A stretch of 64,000 nt of DNA, from contig NC_134161.1 in assembly GCF_033958435.1 (NCBI RefSeq), positions 4,092,001 to 4,156,000 of the forward strand, read 5' to 3'. The notes beneath the pieces were generated by a model. That model ran no database searches. It had not been told where the DNA came from and saw nothing but the letters and a program-made list of their open reading frames with translations. This DNA is from Carettochelys insculpta. Taxonomy: Eukaryota; Chordata; Testudines; Carettochelyidae. This document shows, piece by piece, positions 50,180 through 62,030 of this stretch. The stretch's first letter is position 1, and every line of letters starts with the position of its first letter. The position numbers and the translations under genes are program-made.

Positions 50180-50800
50180 CAGCTGCTACAATGATTGACA
50201 CAAAGCCATTCTATAAATAGTCTTTTTTTTCTTTTTCTCATAAAGACTTTGTGGTTTAGTTTGCCTTCAAGGTCAAGATCAGACCTTTCTAAATAAACAC
50301 ATATCAAAGGATCATTAGCAAAGCAGCACTGTTAAATTGAGATATTAACTTCTGTCAACTGCGCCTTTCTTTTTGTTCTGTAACTCATGACTGCAGTGGG
50401 TTTTTATTATTTTGGCCCTGGGCGGTAGCATCTGGCTTCTGTGGAAACTGTAAAAATTAAAAAGCAACACAAATCATTGCAAGAGAAAAGCAGTAAATTC
50501 AATTATAAGAATTTAAAATTAAAATGTTTCAGTGCTTTTATATTCTGCAAAACATGAAATGAATGAGTTTTGTGCCTGTTGCAATAAAGCTACCGCTGCT
50601 AATAGTCGCTTGATTTTCTTCTGCTCCCTCATAATTATTCTTCCTTGAGCAATTGCGGAAAAGTGCAATAAGGTAGAAGTAAATGGAGGATGATGATGGG
50701 TAGCAGCGGCGTGAAGACAATAGTGACTTTCTAATGTGTGTCAGACAAACAAAGGGTTTAAAATTTGGGCACGTTTTGTCCAGAAGGGACAATCAAGTTT
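50180..50800. promoter_or_regulatory. Candidate conserved non-coding block
   Basis: Repeat-free. A consensus-like TCF/LEF site atcaaagg is at 50303-50310. Others: OCT/HOX-like aatcattgc, attataagaatttaa, and cataattattcttcc. Texture is typical of an enhancer; conservation not tested. Confidence 0.38.
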
Positions 50801-52374
50801 TGTGAAAACTGAAAACTATAGGCAGCCTCCTATTTGGACGTGGCTATTCTTGCAAGCATTTGCAACACCATTTGTTCTGTTTAAAAGCAAGCAGAGCAGT
50901 GATTACCATGCAGGACACTCCCCTGCACGCCAAATAATAAAGGAAGGAAGATGTTCTTTAACACCCAAGTTCAGCCGTGTCGTACAACTGAGAGCAGGAA
51001 GGTAGAATGTCTCCTCTGGGGTGGGTGTTCCTTCACTGTAGTGTAAGAAGGCAGCAGGAAGGACAGCAACTGCCTGGGCTACACGCACAGGTTGTGTGAG
51101 AAGGAATATGTTAGTGGGACTCTTGAAACCAGGCGTGGAGGCGGAGAATGGGAGGTGGGAGGGAAGCCACATATGTCATTTTTATGCAGCCTGTCGTTTT
51201 TGACTACTGCACCAACGTGCACTGAGGCTGAGGGCCTTTTGTCTCCTGTGAACTTCGCCAGGCAAAGGAGAGGTGAGAAACGGATCCGGTCATTTTGCCT
51301 CGCTAAAAGAGAATGAGAGAAAGTGTGAACATTAGGGACGGAGAGGTCGAGTGAAGAGGCTGTGACTAATGTGCCCGGTCATTCAGATATGGGACCACAT
51401 TGTTCCCCATGTCCAGATGGCCCTTGGAATTAATCAGCTCAGGCATAAGCAAACTTCCAGTACAAGGATGTTTGTGCAACTGCTTGCCTAGTATAACGTA
51501 ATGATATAACCAAGTACCCGCCCTCGAATAATAGCCATTTACATGCCAAAATATACGCTGTAAAGTCTTTTAACAAAGACATCACTTCCCCTCCCCAATC
51601 TCTGTTTTCCGTGCTGGAAGTCTTGAAATTTGAGAGAGGATTTTGTCCTCCACCTAGACTCTCAGGTGCGCCTATCTCCCAACTGTCCTGTTTTTATCCC
51701 CGCTGTATTTCCAACCAAACCACCCATTTCAGCCTTCAAGTGGGGACGGTCCCCTCCCTGCAATTAGGGCGTCTACACCTGTGCCACCGTAGAGCGGAGG
51801 AAGAACTGGATGCTTCCTTATCCTGCTCTCTCTCCTTCACTCAGTGCAGTAAAAAAAAAAAAAAAAAAATCTGTGATCTGCACATGCAGTGCTTTGCACA
51901 ATGGGGGCCTGAAACCTATTGGGCTACTATGGGCATATAGTCCTCCTACTCCCGCATAATGCCAGAGTGCTGAGAGAAGGCTTCTGCTTCTGCCGTATCA
52001 AAGGAGACTCTTCTCCTGGTGATGAGAAGCTAACCTGATATTCCCCCAGATTTCTCCTTTCCCCATTCTCGCCTGTGTGCAGAATACCATGGCTGTGACA
52101 TTCAGCATGATGACCCCAGATCAAGAATCCTGATGACGATCTTGAACACGGGTCTCTTGGGGTACGTCTACACAGCACAGTTATTTTGAAATAGCAGCTG
52201 TTTAAAATGAACTAACTTGGGATCTACATGATGCAACTACTATTTCAAAATAAATTCAAAATAGCAGTTGACTTTTTTTCTACATTGGTAAACCTCGTTT
52301 TGCAGGAAATAGTGCCTATTTTGAAAGAGGTGCTGTTTAGACAGGAAATAGTGCCTATTTCAAAATAAGCCATA

Positions 52375-52651
52375 GGCCACGTCTACATTAGCTGCCTCCT
52401 TTTGTAAAGGGCATGGTAATGATGGATTTTGCAGATGCTAATGAGGCGTTGCCATGAATGATTAGCATAACGGCAGCCACGTGCATTTCAAAACCAAATG
52501 GGAAGAGGGGGCTTTCAAAATCAGGGGGTCCTTTCAAAAGGACTTTTGAAATGCGCACAGCCACCATTCATGGCAGTGTCTCATTAGCATCTGCCAAAAT
52601 CCCTCATTACCATGCCTCTCCCAAAAGGAGGGGGCTAGCATACACACGGTC
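52375..52651. mobile_element. Inner MITE, about 70-bp terminal inverted repeats
   Basis: Left arm ggccacgtctacattagctg, ...ggcatggtaatgatgg..., agatgctaatgag. Right arm ctcattagcatctgcc, ...cattaccatgcc..., gctagcatacacacggtc. The arms are inverted repeats of about 70 bp with a few mismatches. ATA is present immediately on both sides (52372-52374, 52652-52654), possibly the target duplication. Confidence 0.8.
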
Positions 52652-52691
52652 ATAGCGCTGCCAATGGCTCGGTTTCTGAATAGGCTCTATG

Positions 52692-52780
52692 GCTGCTTCT
52701 ATGCTAGCCCCCTCCTTTCAGAAGGGGCATGTTAATAAGGCAGTTTGGAAGATGCTGATGAGGCGCTGACATGAATAATA
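52692..52780. repeat. Related half-arm of the inner MITE family
   Basis: ctatgctagccccctccttt, then gaaggggcatgttaataagg and gaagatgctgatgaggcg, repeats the left-arm pattern of 52375-52651 but lacks a partner arm. Confidence 0.6.
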
Positions 52781-53649
52781 ATAATTTTGAAATGAACTCT
52801 TTCGGAATAGCTATTCCAGAATAGCTTATTTCAGAAGACGACCTCTGTGTGGACATGCTCCCAAGTGGCATCTTCCGTGGTTTCTCATGGTGATTGCTTC
52901 CAGCAAGAACTAGTTGGAACAGGAGTATAAAAAAGAACTTAACCCTTAAAAAGTAATAGGACTTCTTCCCTCCCGCAACAATGAAAAAATTGTGATGGTT
53001 TTCCAGCCAGCTCTGCTTGTAGCATTTGAGTGTCTGTGTAGGAAAGTGAAACTTGAATTTGGGTGGAAAAAAGTCGACAAGGCAACATGGTAGCTACCGT
53101 TCTGAAAAGAGAGAGAGGTTTCCACTTTGGAACTTTCCATTACAGAGAGAGGCTCTTTCCTTTACTAACTAACAGCATCAAACAGACAAGAAAGGAAAGG
53201 GAATCCACAGCCAAATAGGAGGTGGCTTGTGCAGCTTTTTTAAGAATTCATTTTCTGTAGTCCATTAAACTTAGGGAGAAAGCTGTGGTGTGTCTAAGTA
53301 AATAATAATAATTGATCAAATACCCCCTGGAGAGAATTTTCCTTCTATAAAGATGTTAATTAGTATGAAAACTCAGTCCTGGAATCAAGAGAGGCGCTTT
53401 GAAACTGGTTTTGGATGGTGGGTGATTTTCACATACAGGGAATTGCATCGTCAGTGGTTTATCGTGTGTTTATTCCCCATCTCCTTCAGCACAGTGTTTT
53501 GATTGGTTGGGTTTCCCCCTCTGGGGAAATTAGATGTGTCCCTGCATGGCACATGTCTTATGTTTCTCTGGGCAAAAATCTGTTTTCACTGATGACCAAA
53601 ATCAAAATATGTCGGCAAAGAGAAAATCGAAAGGTGGTTTTCTAGTCCA

Positions 53650-53845
53650 GGAGCACGCCTCTGATATGAGGGTTCCAAGCCTGGCCCTGCCACAGGCTTC
53701 TACTCTGACCTTAATAGGTCACTCTGAGCTCTTGGCTTTAGTTTCCTGTTTTGCAAATGGAGGCAGTGACCAGCTGAGTCAATTGAAGTGGAAGGCTGGA
53801 CTCGGCCTTTGCCAAGTGCTTTGCAATCCTTGGAGGGTAGAAGCC
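53650..53845 (+). mobile_element. MIR SINE
   Basis: ccaagcctggccctgccaca, ...tttagtttcctgttttgc... and ccaagtgctttgcaatcc follow the order of the MIR core and 3' part. Old and diverged. Confidence 0.65.
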
Positions 53846-53984
53846 TGAAAGCTGCAACGCCCCATTATAATTATTGTTTAAAGTCCATAGTTGGCTCCTA
53901 TGTTTGTGGGACTGGAGTAAAGTAAGACATAACAAGAAATGTACAGGGGTGGCTTGTCCCTCTATTAATTAATTCTACTACTTA

Positions 53985-54180
53985 GCTTTTATGTCATGCT
54001 TGCTAAGGTTCAAAGCACTGTGCAGACATCCTCACAATGTGCCATTTATCCTTGGTTTATGGGTGGGGAAGCTGGCAAGAAAGGCAGAGTGGGGCATCCG
54101 TGATCCCCCAACAAAACAGAGTCAGGATTAGAACTCATGGCTTCCTGATTCCCACCCTGTGCTCAACTCAGCTAGATACC
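53985..54180 (-). mobile_element. MIR SINE, antisense
   Basis: caaagcactgtgcagacatc, ...ttatgggtggggaagctgg..., aggattagaactcatggctt and cctgattcc read as reverse MIR. It sits only about 140 bp from the sense MIR at 53650-53845. Confidence 0.65.
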
Positions 54181-55094
54181 AGTTAATTCCCTTGTATCTG
54201 GATGTTCTGTGTTGTTCTCTTACTCCATGTGCAGCACAATCCTGTGTAGTGGGATTTTTTTTTCCAGCTGCTCCATACTAGTGGTGTGGCATTGCCTTGG
54301 AAAGATACTTCAAATACAGGGTCTCTTTTTAATACTGCATACAGTATTAACCACAAACAGCAATCATCTCTCAATAGGGTCATTGTTTCATGCAGAAGTG
54401 TTGCATGGGGGAGTGACATGAGAGGAGAGAACTGTAAAAGGATGGGTTTGCTGAGTGCTGGGATGACATACTTTTATTTTAATAAAAGGGTTTTCAGAAC
54501 AAACTGTAATTAGTGTAGATCTCGTTCACACATTCCATATGGCCTCCCTTTAATGTTGCCCCCTAATAGATGTCATTCTTGTCTTCATCATAGACCATGG
54601 AAACAGATACAGAAATCAGGTTAATTTGCTTAGACTTAGCAATGCAGATGTACAAAAGTTCTGGAGCAAGACACAATCTTTTATATGAGGTCTGGGAGCA
54701 GGTTTTCAGAGCCCCTGACTGGGTTTTCTCATGTTTTCATGTATTACTGTTCTTTGTTGGGTATTCACTTACTTACTTTTCCTGTAATGACAATGTTGTA
54801 GAAAACACACCATTGCTATGATTATTTTTAAATACCAAGGCTGGTTTTTTTTTTTTATTGCTTTTGCTCAGTTCTAGGGAAAGATACAGGTCACGGGGAT
54901 GAATACCTACATTTTTTTTCCATGGAACAATCAGCACATGGGTTGGATGTACACATTTCTCCAAGGTGCTTCAGGCATGTCTTGCAGCGGGTGGGGGGTA
55001 ACCGTGGGAGTTGTCCCCAGTGCTGGGTTACTCCCTGCCACCTTCCTCTAAAACTGCCAACAAGCGGGTAGGCAAAGCAAATGGCTTTTACTGA

Positions 55095-55335
55095 TTAAGG
55101 CCCTGATTCAGCAAAACTATTAAGGAAGCACTCAAGTCCCCTTTGCTCTGTTGGGATTCAAGAGGTGGTGTGAGCACTTTGTTAAATGTGGGCAGCAGCC
55201 TGCCCCTTCGTAACTGGGCTTTGATTCAGCTAAGCATTGGATTGTACTCAGACGGTAATGACTTAGGCCTGATCTGTTGCAGTCAACAAGAAAAACTCCT
55301 GCTGACTTGCTCAGGTTTTGAATCAGGTCCTGGTA
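55095..55335. repeat. Old palindromic repeat (cctgattcagcaaa type)
   Basis: cctgattcagcaaaactatt on the left faces ttttgaatcaggtcct on the right; both resemble the termini of an amniote palindromic repeat. The interior is strongly diverged. Confidence 0.45.
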
Positions 55336-55629
55336 GGCCAGCATCACACAGACAACCTAGAAATAAAAAGCCCACTACCAGCCACCTCTTAAGCACCACA
55401 ATTATGACAAAATTAAAAAGTGATTAATAAAATGCGGGAAGGGTCAAGAACTAAGGTGAGTGGATAAGCTTGACTGGTAGCATAAGACCAGCTAAACTTA
55501 GGGCATGGAAGAGCTAGAAAAACCTGTTATGTAAACTCTTCCAGCAAAACCTCTGTGTCTCATTGAGCATTCTCACCACCTCTAAGATGCTGCAGGTTCA
55601 GTTTGAAACAAGGGCTGTGTCTGTAGCTC

Positions 55630-55893
55630 GGAGGTTCCCAAGCTGTGGTCCAGGGACCGCTGGTGATCCAGGGACATGCATTTGAACACATGCTGTTGAC
55701 ACTCGCTACTTGTTTCCAGCTTTTGCATTGTATTAAGACACCAAAAAATAAATTTATTTTCCAAATACTCCTTTTCTGTCTAACTAACCCCAGAGATGCT
55801 GTGCAACTGCAAAGAAGAGAGAAGTTGTCCATGAGATGCTTTCTATAAATAGTAGTCCATGTGAAAATAAATTAATGAAAACCACTCTGAAAT
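55630..55893. mobile_element. hAT-type element, diverged
   Basis: Starts cggaggttcccaagctgtgg and ends tgaaaaccactctg, compatible with decayed hAT inverted termini. The interior is AT-rich with no transposase frame. No target duplication is convincing. Confidence 0.5.
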
Positions 55894-56194
55894 CGAGCAC
55901 TGAGAGTTCCAGCTATGTTGTCTATTTTCCTAGCAGGGTTATTTTGGAACCTTTATCTGCTGTGCCAACTGCAGTGAGTACATATTTGGCATTTCTGTTA
56001 TGAAACCATATGTTTTAGAAAGTGTGGTTAGATATACACACCAAGTGAAAACTGAAACTTGTTATACAAAGCTCCTGACCAGAGGCGTGTGTGTGTACAT
56101 ATGTGTATATGTAGTTAAGGATTAATCAGTTTCGCTATGTTTAGTTTATTGGTGTAGCAGGAAAACATTAACTTCCATTTACAAGTGGCATGTG

Positions 56195-56390
56195 GTAGAA
56201 AACAGGATTAGGACTCAGGAGATGCAGGTTCCATTCCAAACTCTGCCCACAAAGTTGCTGTATGAGCTTAGCCAACTCGCATTGCCGCTTTGTGCCTCAG
56301 TTTCCCCCTTTGTGACATGGGGCAAATTATACTTACAGAAGATGGATGACGTGCTTTGAGCTTTTGGGGATGAGAGCCGTGTGTACAGCA
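56195..56390 (+). mobile_element. MIR SINE
   Basis: ggattaggactcaggagatg, then ccattccaaactctgcccac and gtgcctcagtttcccccttt, then gacatggggcaaattatact and acgtgctttgagc, match the MIR consensus in order, the best MIR copy here. Confidence 0.85.
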
Positions 56391-56399
56391 TATTAAAAA

Positions 56400-56900
56400 C
56401 AGTGTCTGAATCTGCTTTGAGTTCATTTTAAATGTCGTTATACTTCAAACAGCCTGCTCCTAACATAGGCCAGAATCTCCATTGCTTGGTGTAGAACCCT
56501 CAGAACATGTGATTTGGCTTTCAGTGCCACTCAGGTTTACTGTGCGTGATGGGCTTTTGTGTCTTTTGCTTTTTAATGTTGGTACCATAGAATCTTTCTG
56601 GTTTTTCATCCTGGTAAATGGCTGATTAAGGCTCTCTGATGCTACGTCGTGATTCGTTGGAGATTGGCACAGGCAGGGTTATTAAACAGATGAACAGCCA
56701 GTGTTTTTTTGAAAAAGGATCACTAGGCAACTAGTATAGACAAAAGCTGCTAATATTAATTCAGACTTGAAGTTGCGCGAAGAGGACAATTCAGATCTAA
56801 ATGGCTGGTAATTTGCCCTAGGAAAGTCACGAGGCCTTGCAATAGACCATGATGGTGACAGCTGCAGGACCAGAGAATGGTGGGAGCAGGCGTGGGCTGT
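56400..56900. promoter_or_regulatory. Candidate conserved non-coding block
   Basis: Repeat-free sequence with homeodomain-like cores (ggctgattaagg, gctaatattaattc, gttattaaac). The open frames in it carry no domain. Conservation is not tested. Confidence 0.28.
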
Positions 56901-57912
56901 GGGGAGCAGTAACACCAGAAGCTGCAGGGACAGAGTTGCAGACTCCTAAGGTTACAGCACAGAATAAAAAAAGGGGGCGGGGTGGGGGTGAACAATTGCA
57001 TTAGGGGGATTTCTCTGTTCAATATGATTCTTCCTTGTTGTAGACTCTTGTTCCCCCACCCTGTGGAATCAATTAAAAATAGGCCTGTTGTCTTAGTAGC
57101 CCCATTGACATCCAGCCCCGAGAAGTGTAAAAGGCAGCGGGATAGCCCAAGTGCAGCAAGGTATCCCCTCGCTGTTTGTACCCTTCACGCCACACACTCA
57201 GGAGCTGGGATAAGACCATTTGTGAACTTGAAAGCAAGGAGGCCGCTTCAAAGTCAGGCTGAGTCTTGTATTTTTTTTTTTTTTTTCTGGGGAATGATGA
57301 AGAAGGAGACAATACATTTCCTCTCTTCCTGGCCCCGGCGATGGTGTGAAACCCGCTTAAAAACATAAGAATGAATATTTGATAAGGAGATAAAAGCTGC
57401 TTAATGATTAAAGCCCCACACATTGTATAGCTAGAGAGGTGCACCTTGCTCTTGAAGAGGCCAGCCTAGCATGCATCAGGTTCCTTCTTGCTATAGGGTG
57501 TACTTCATTCCAGAGTGGCCTAATGGAGGGAGCACATACTTGTATATTCCTGACTTCGGCTGAGCCTGGGAGAGAACGTTCCTGGCTGTAGTCAAAGGGG
57601 TGTTTTACTCCTACAAGATTGATGCCTATTAAGTAAAGAGAGTCCATGTGGCCTCAAAAGCAATATAGTCTGCCTTGCCACCCATAAAATGCTCATTTTG
57701 CCCAGTAGGGTTCCTACTGCCACTTCATTGCTCTGGGCTGAGGCAGGTAAACTTCCCACCCCTTCCCTCCCCAGGTCCATTTCTTGATTGATCTGCTGGG
57801 TGAAGCACTAGGCATAGGGTTGTACTGAGGCAGCTGGATTTCAGAAGAGCATGAGAACAGAGCTGTGGCCTTGCAGGGAGCTTGGGAGAGAACCTAAAGA
57901 GGTGGTCTCCCT

Positions 57913-58440
57913 TCAAAAAACCTGAACCCGCTCAGAACCGTTGCTGATCCCCACCTCTCCTCTCCCATCCAATTCCTTTAGGAACTGGAGTAGCTGTCGC
58001 TTTAAACCGCGACGTGTAGGGAAACCCGAAGAGGGTCCAAAGTACTGTGGTTGATCCAGCCCTTCTGACATGGTAATGATGCTTCCCTGGCGGTCACTCA
58101 ATAATGAGTAGGACATCTTCACGACACCCTCCTCTCTGAGAGTCAGTTGGTGGCTAAGCAGCCCGATTCTGGAGCCGCAGCTCTTCCCACAGAAGGTGTT
58201 GCTAACTATTGGAGTGGTGTGGGGCAGCTTGTGCCGCTCTTTTCTTCCTCTCGGCCCCTCCTCGCCTGCGATATGGCAGGACCTCTCAAATTGCGCCACC
58301 TCCTCACAGATTACCGCTTTCCACTGGGGACAGTCCTGGGCAAGGGCCTCCAAGTGTTGACACTGAGGCTGCACTTTCTCCTGTGTATCTTTAGCACGTC
58401 CTTATATTGGTTCCTGTGGCCCCCAAAGTAACAATGCTTG
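57913..58440 (-). pseudogene. LINE endonuclease/RT protein C-terminus remnant, open 153-codon frame
   Basis: The minus strand first reads FGGHRNQYKDVLKIH upstream of the first Met. The 153-codon frame (58374-57913) then begins with CQHLEALAQDCPQWKAVIC and EEVAQFE. Next come a basic stretch (GRKERHKL) and CGKSCGSRIGLLSHQ. This order (GGQ.KRYKD, LAQDR..WR, zinc-finger-like C..C..RIGL.SH) is the tail of many non-LTR retrotransposon proteins. The third position of the LAQDR motif is C for R, and the Cys/His set looks incomplete. The last ~70 residues are probably 3' UTR read through. The clade is undetermined. Confidence 0.7.
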
Positions 58441-58619
58441 TTTCATCTGGCCTTACTTTTCGTATCAGTTCTGTGCCCCATGTCAGTTTGAAACCCCACA
58501 TCAAGCACAGGTAGAAGGAGGTGAGAATGGGGGTAAGGGTGCTACGGTAGAGAGGTGTAAGGAAGAATTGCTTTTATAAAACACACATACGGTGCGGGGG
58601 GGACTTGAAGTCAAATGTC

Positions 58620-59180
58620 TCAAAGTCATCCCTTTTTAGTATGAATTTGCTGTATCTCATTCTGAGCACTAATTCCAATTTAATTGCAAGTGGCCTGAAG
58701 CCTCTTCAATAGGAGTAACAAATGGTTTGATTTTGTAAACTTCATCAGACTGCATTTTAAATGCGACACACTAGCCCGGCTCGAATGCCAATGAAGCACT
58801 GAAGTAGCTCTCTGTTTACTAATTATCCGTTTTTACTTCATGCCACGCTGGCTGGCTTGTCTGATTAAATCGGATTTGTGGGATAGAGAACAGCTAGCAG
58901 AGTTTTCTCTATAGTAAACGAGATTGAAACTATGGACCGCCTGGCTGCACACTGTAAATTATATTTCCTTTTAAAGGGGACGTGTCTCTTTTATTTCTTT
59001 GGCGTACCTCCTGCATATTAAACTTTGCGGTACAGAAATGTACATGGCTCCTGGTTGTTTTTTTTTTTAATCCCTCATCCTCCCATATGCCAGTATCCAA
59101 ACAGATCTTATTTTTGTTCTGTTCTCATCAGGCGCAAGGGAGGAGAGAGGAGATTTCTAGTTTTCACTAGCCTTATAAAA
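58620..59180. promoter_or_regulatory. Candidate conserved non-coding block
   Basis: Repeat-free. It contains ccaatttaattgcaagtgg, ctaattatccg, gtctgattaaatcgg and a GC-poor tail with ccttttaaaggggacg. Texture suggests regulatory conservation; not tested. Confidence 0.35.
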
Positions 59181-59399
59181 AAATAGAATGTTCTTCACCT
59201 GAAGTTTGAAAAGGGAGAAATATTTGTAAGTGTACTTGGAAAATACCTAGTTTGTCTTTTAAATCTCTGGTGATAGATAAGTGGAAAAATACTGCTTTGG
59301 GGAAAATAAAGAATAGCTTTAACCCTACACCCTGCAGATCTCTCCACTTACAACCGCTAGAATAAAGGCTTTCTTCCGTTGAGTATGTATCAAGCCAGT

Positions 59400-60140
59400 A
59401 AAAATCAGCTTTCAAATCACTTGTTATTTAAGACTCTTGCCCATATTGGATAACTTTCTCTTCCAAACAGTTGATTGCATCCACAATCGAATCTAAATGG
59501 CAGGGTATCGCTTGTCTCTGAAGTCTTCATCATTTACACACATGCTATTAATTGTTTACAACTGCAGGCTTTAAGAAAACTGTGCATAGTCTCTCTCTCT
59601 CTCAAAAAAAAATGAGAAGGTGGCTATTGAATGTCATGTAATAGGGCTATGCTTAAATCTCTACTGTTGCTAAGACTTTAATTCCACAAGCTTGACCTAT
59701 TCTGCCCTCTCTCTTGGTATCTATCTTTGTGCCTAGAGCTTTTTATATTTTAATTTGCTTTTGAATGTCCTACAAAATTAATGGTATACTTTTTTGCCAT
59801 TGTGCGGCGTACAGTACAGGAAAGGCCCCGTGGTGTTCTCTGATAGCATGGTTACCGTGGAAATGAATGGCCACTATACTTTCTGTTCCATATTCTCTCT
59901 TTTTAATTGTTGACAGTAAAAAGCATTTAAATGCTGCTTAATTTGTAATCATCTTCCTGGAAAAAAGGAGAGAAACATCATTAATGTCAATGCAATGAAT
60001 AAATTCGTCTCCCTCCTTTTTTTTTTCTTTTTTCTTTTTTTTGTTTTCCCCCGTGTGGTGGTTTATTTATCTGGAGGTGATTTTTCTTTCAAGGCTGGAG
60101 CGTTCCAGTGTCTAAGTGGCTTGGAAACAATAGTACTGCA
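59400..60140. promoter_or_regulatory. Candidate conserved non-coding block with RFX-like X-box
   Basis: Repeat-free apart from short CT and T runs (59590-59612, 60016-60045). An X-box-like gttaccgtggaaat lies at 59851-59864. Homeodomain-like cores include ctattaattg, cttaatttgtaatc and cattaatgtc. Conservation is not tested. Confidence 0.35.
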
Positions 60141-61418
60141 TTTTGTTTGGGATTTTGGTTTTATTTGCATTTGAAGTCGTCATGGACGAGAGAGTCGGGG
60201 AAAGCCCTGCTAACAATAAACTTAGGGTCTGAAAAGCAAGAGTAAAATTCAACTTGGAATTCCAGTGTTCTCTGTCTTTGTGCACTGGGCCAGTCCCCGG
60301 TGATCCTTCTTTTCCAGCTGAGGTGGCACTGCTCTGCCAGGCTTTATCCTGTATATACCAGCACTGGCAACTTAGGTGCATCAGCTGCATCTTGGTTCCT
60401 CACTTCTCTTATCCCCTAATTTCCAAAGAGTGACAGGCAGAAACTTCAGTTTAGTTTGTAGGCTAAGGTGCTTTTTAAATAACTTGGCCCCGTCTGTCTG
60501 TGGCTTGTTTTCCTCCATCCTCAGCCTTTTGCTGTTTCTGTTTCTTGCGCCGCTGAGCAAGTTCACAGCCAGTCTGTGGCCAGACGTTTGTCATGGGGGC
60601 CAAACTCTCAAACCAGCTCAGCTCCCAGTTATGCAGCAAAGCGAGTGGCCTGGCTTTTCCAAGGAGCGTAGCGTGTTGCATCCCAAACTCTTTCCAAAAT
60701 CTGTTCATCAGTGCCAGGATGGGAGCTGCCAAGTGATCAGCCCTCCTGAAAAGCAGGCCCTTAATTAGGTATCTGAGGAGCCTTGGAAACTTGGCCCAAG
60801 TGTCAGCCAGGGGTACATTTGTTCCTGTCTGGTGTTAGGCTCTGGCAGTGACCTGTCAGAGTGTTGGCGGGGCTGAAAAATGCCCTTCAGGGTGAGTTCC
60901 TGCACTGCATGCTACCTCTATGCCTTGGTCACAAGGGAATGGTGACATACGGCTAGATTGGCCCCAGCCTCATGGATGAAGTTACACCAGCCTTACTGGG
61001 TGCCTGGTGAGGGGGCTGGAGCTGGCAGTCGCTGGTGGTGTGGGAGTCTAGAAATATCCCCTTGGCAATTGCCACCAGTTAGATCACGTCCTTATGTCAC
61101 CTCTGCACAGCTTTACTTACAGAAAGCTTGTTATTTCTTGGAGGGATGCCAGCTAGCCTCTACTCATACACCCTCCCCTCCGAACATTGAACAGTGCTGG
61201 GCAGGCCTGGAGGAGGAAGGAAACTACTTATTTCTACCTAAATCATGCCAAGTAACCATTTGCCTGTGTGTCACTGTGATCTCCGCTCCTCTCACCATGT
61301 GAACCCTACCCCCCTCAACCGACCAAGCCTCCGCTCACTTCTCCTGAAAACACACCTTTTTCATGAGGCCTGCATAGTGTGGTTCTCGCTCTTCAAATAA
61401 TTGTCGACCCAACAGAAG

Positions 61419-61492
61419 GGGTGTGTGTGTGTGTGAGAGTGAGAAAGAACCCAACAGGGCTACAGGGAAAGTGTGTGAGAGAGAGAGAGAAG
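61419..61492. repeat. (GT)n and (GA)n simple repeats
   Basis: gtgtgtgtgtgtgtgagagt and, 35 bp on, gtgtgtgagagagagagaga. Confidence 0.9.
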
Positions 61493-61679
61493 TCTAAATA
61501 TCACTTCAAGTGCAGGGAGGAGCCATGACTGTGTGGACACTTTTGTTTTCTCGTGTCCCTCGTGCTTTGTCTTCACGGACTGCAGAATCCTTGGAGACCT
61601 TGTCTAAATTTGTGCTGTGGCAGTAATATTGGGGAGGAAATGTGGGAACAAGGCTCTTTAGGGTGACCCAAGGAGCAGG

Positions 61680-61765
61680 GATGGCCCTGAAATAGGACTC
61701 TGGAGATCAGGCCTAGTCACTTCACCTGCCCTCTATAATGGGAATAACAATACTTTCTTTCTGCC
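61680..61765 (+). mobile_element. Partial MIR-like fragment
   Basis: ggactctggagatcaggcct, then gtcacttcacctgccc and aatgggaataacaatacttt, keep the MIR core order but with a deletion. Confidence 0.4.
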
Positions 61766-61789
61766 ACCTGGTGTCTTGTGTATGGTGTC

Positions 61790-62030
61790 ATATTCACTAG
61801 GTTTGGACAGGACCTCTTGGGTCTCCTCTTGTGCCCATCTGCTTTAGTGCTGGATCGTCTTTTGCATTTAAACCCTTGAGAAGTATCACCTCTAACTGCC
61901 TCTTCGAAGACCCATAGTGATGGGGAGCTTCCTTGACACGTCTCTGCAAACTATTCCATTGCCATTTCTTCTTTGCTAATGCTTCACTTCTAGTTCCCCC
62001 TACTTCTGTTTTCAGGCTCCTCTGCTCCTA
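61790..62030 (-). mobile_element. Old CR1/L3-type LINE fragment, antisense
   Basis: gaagacccatagtgatgggg, then agcttccttgacacgtctct, gcaaactattccattgcc and ttctagttccccctac fit an antisense CR1-like 3' region (gatggggagtccac...ttccagtg pattern). Very diverged. Confidence 0.45.

Larger units (their letters stand above)
52159..52862. mobile_element. Outer MITE with gtctacac / gtgtggac termini, twice interrupted
   Basis: Starts ggggtacgtctacacagcac and agttattttgaaatagcagc; ends agaatagcttatttcagaag, then ctctgtgtggacatgctccc. Termini are inverted and the interior is built of tattttgaaata-like blocks. It is interrupted by 52375-52651 and by a related half-element at about 52692-52780. Confidence 0.7.

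Noticed and set aside
56982..57368. 128-codon frame
   Set aside because: Contains a poly-F stretch encoded by a T-run. No domain.
60376..60768. 130-codon frame
   Set aside because: No motif, no similarity to ZBTB16 fingers, and no splice-site pair framing an exon.
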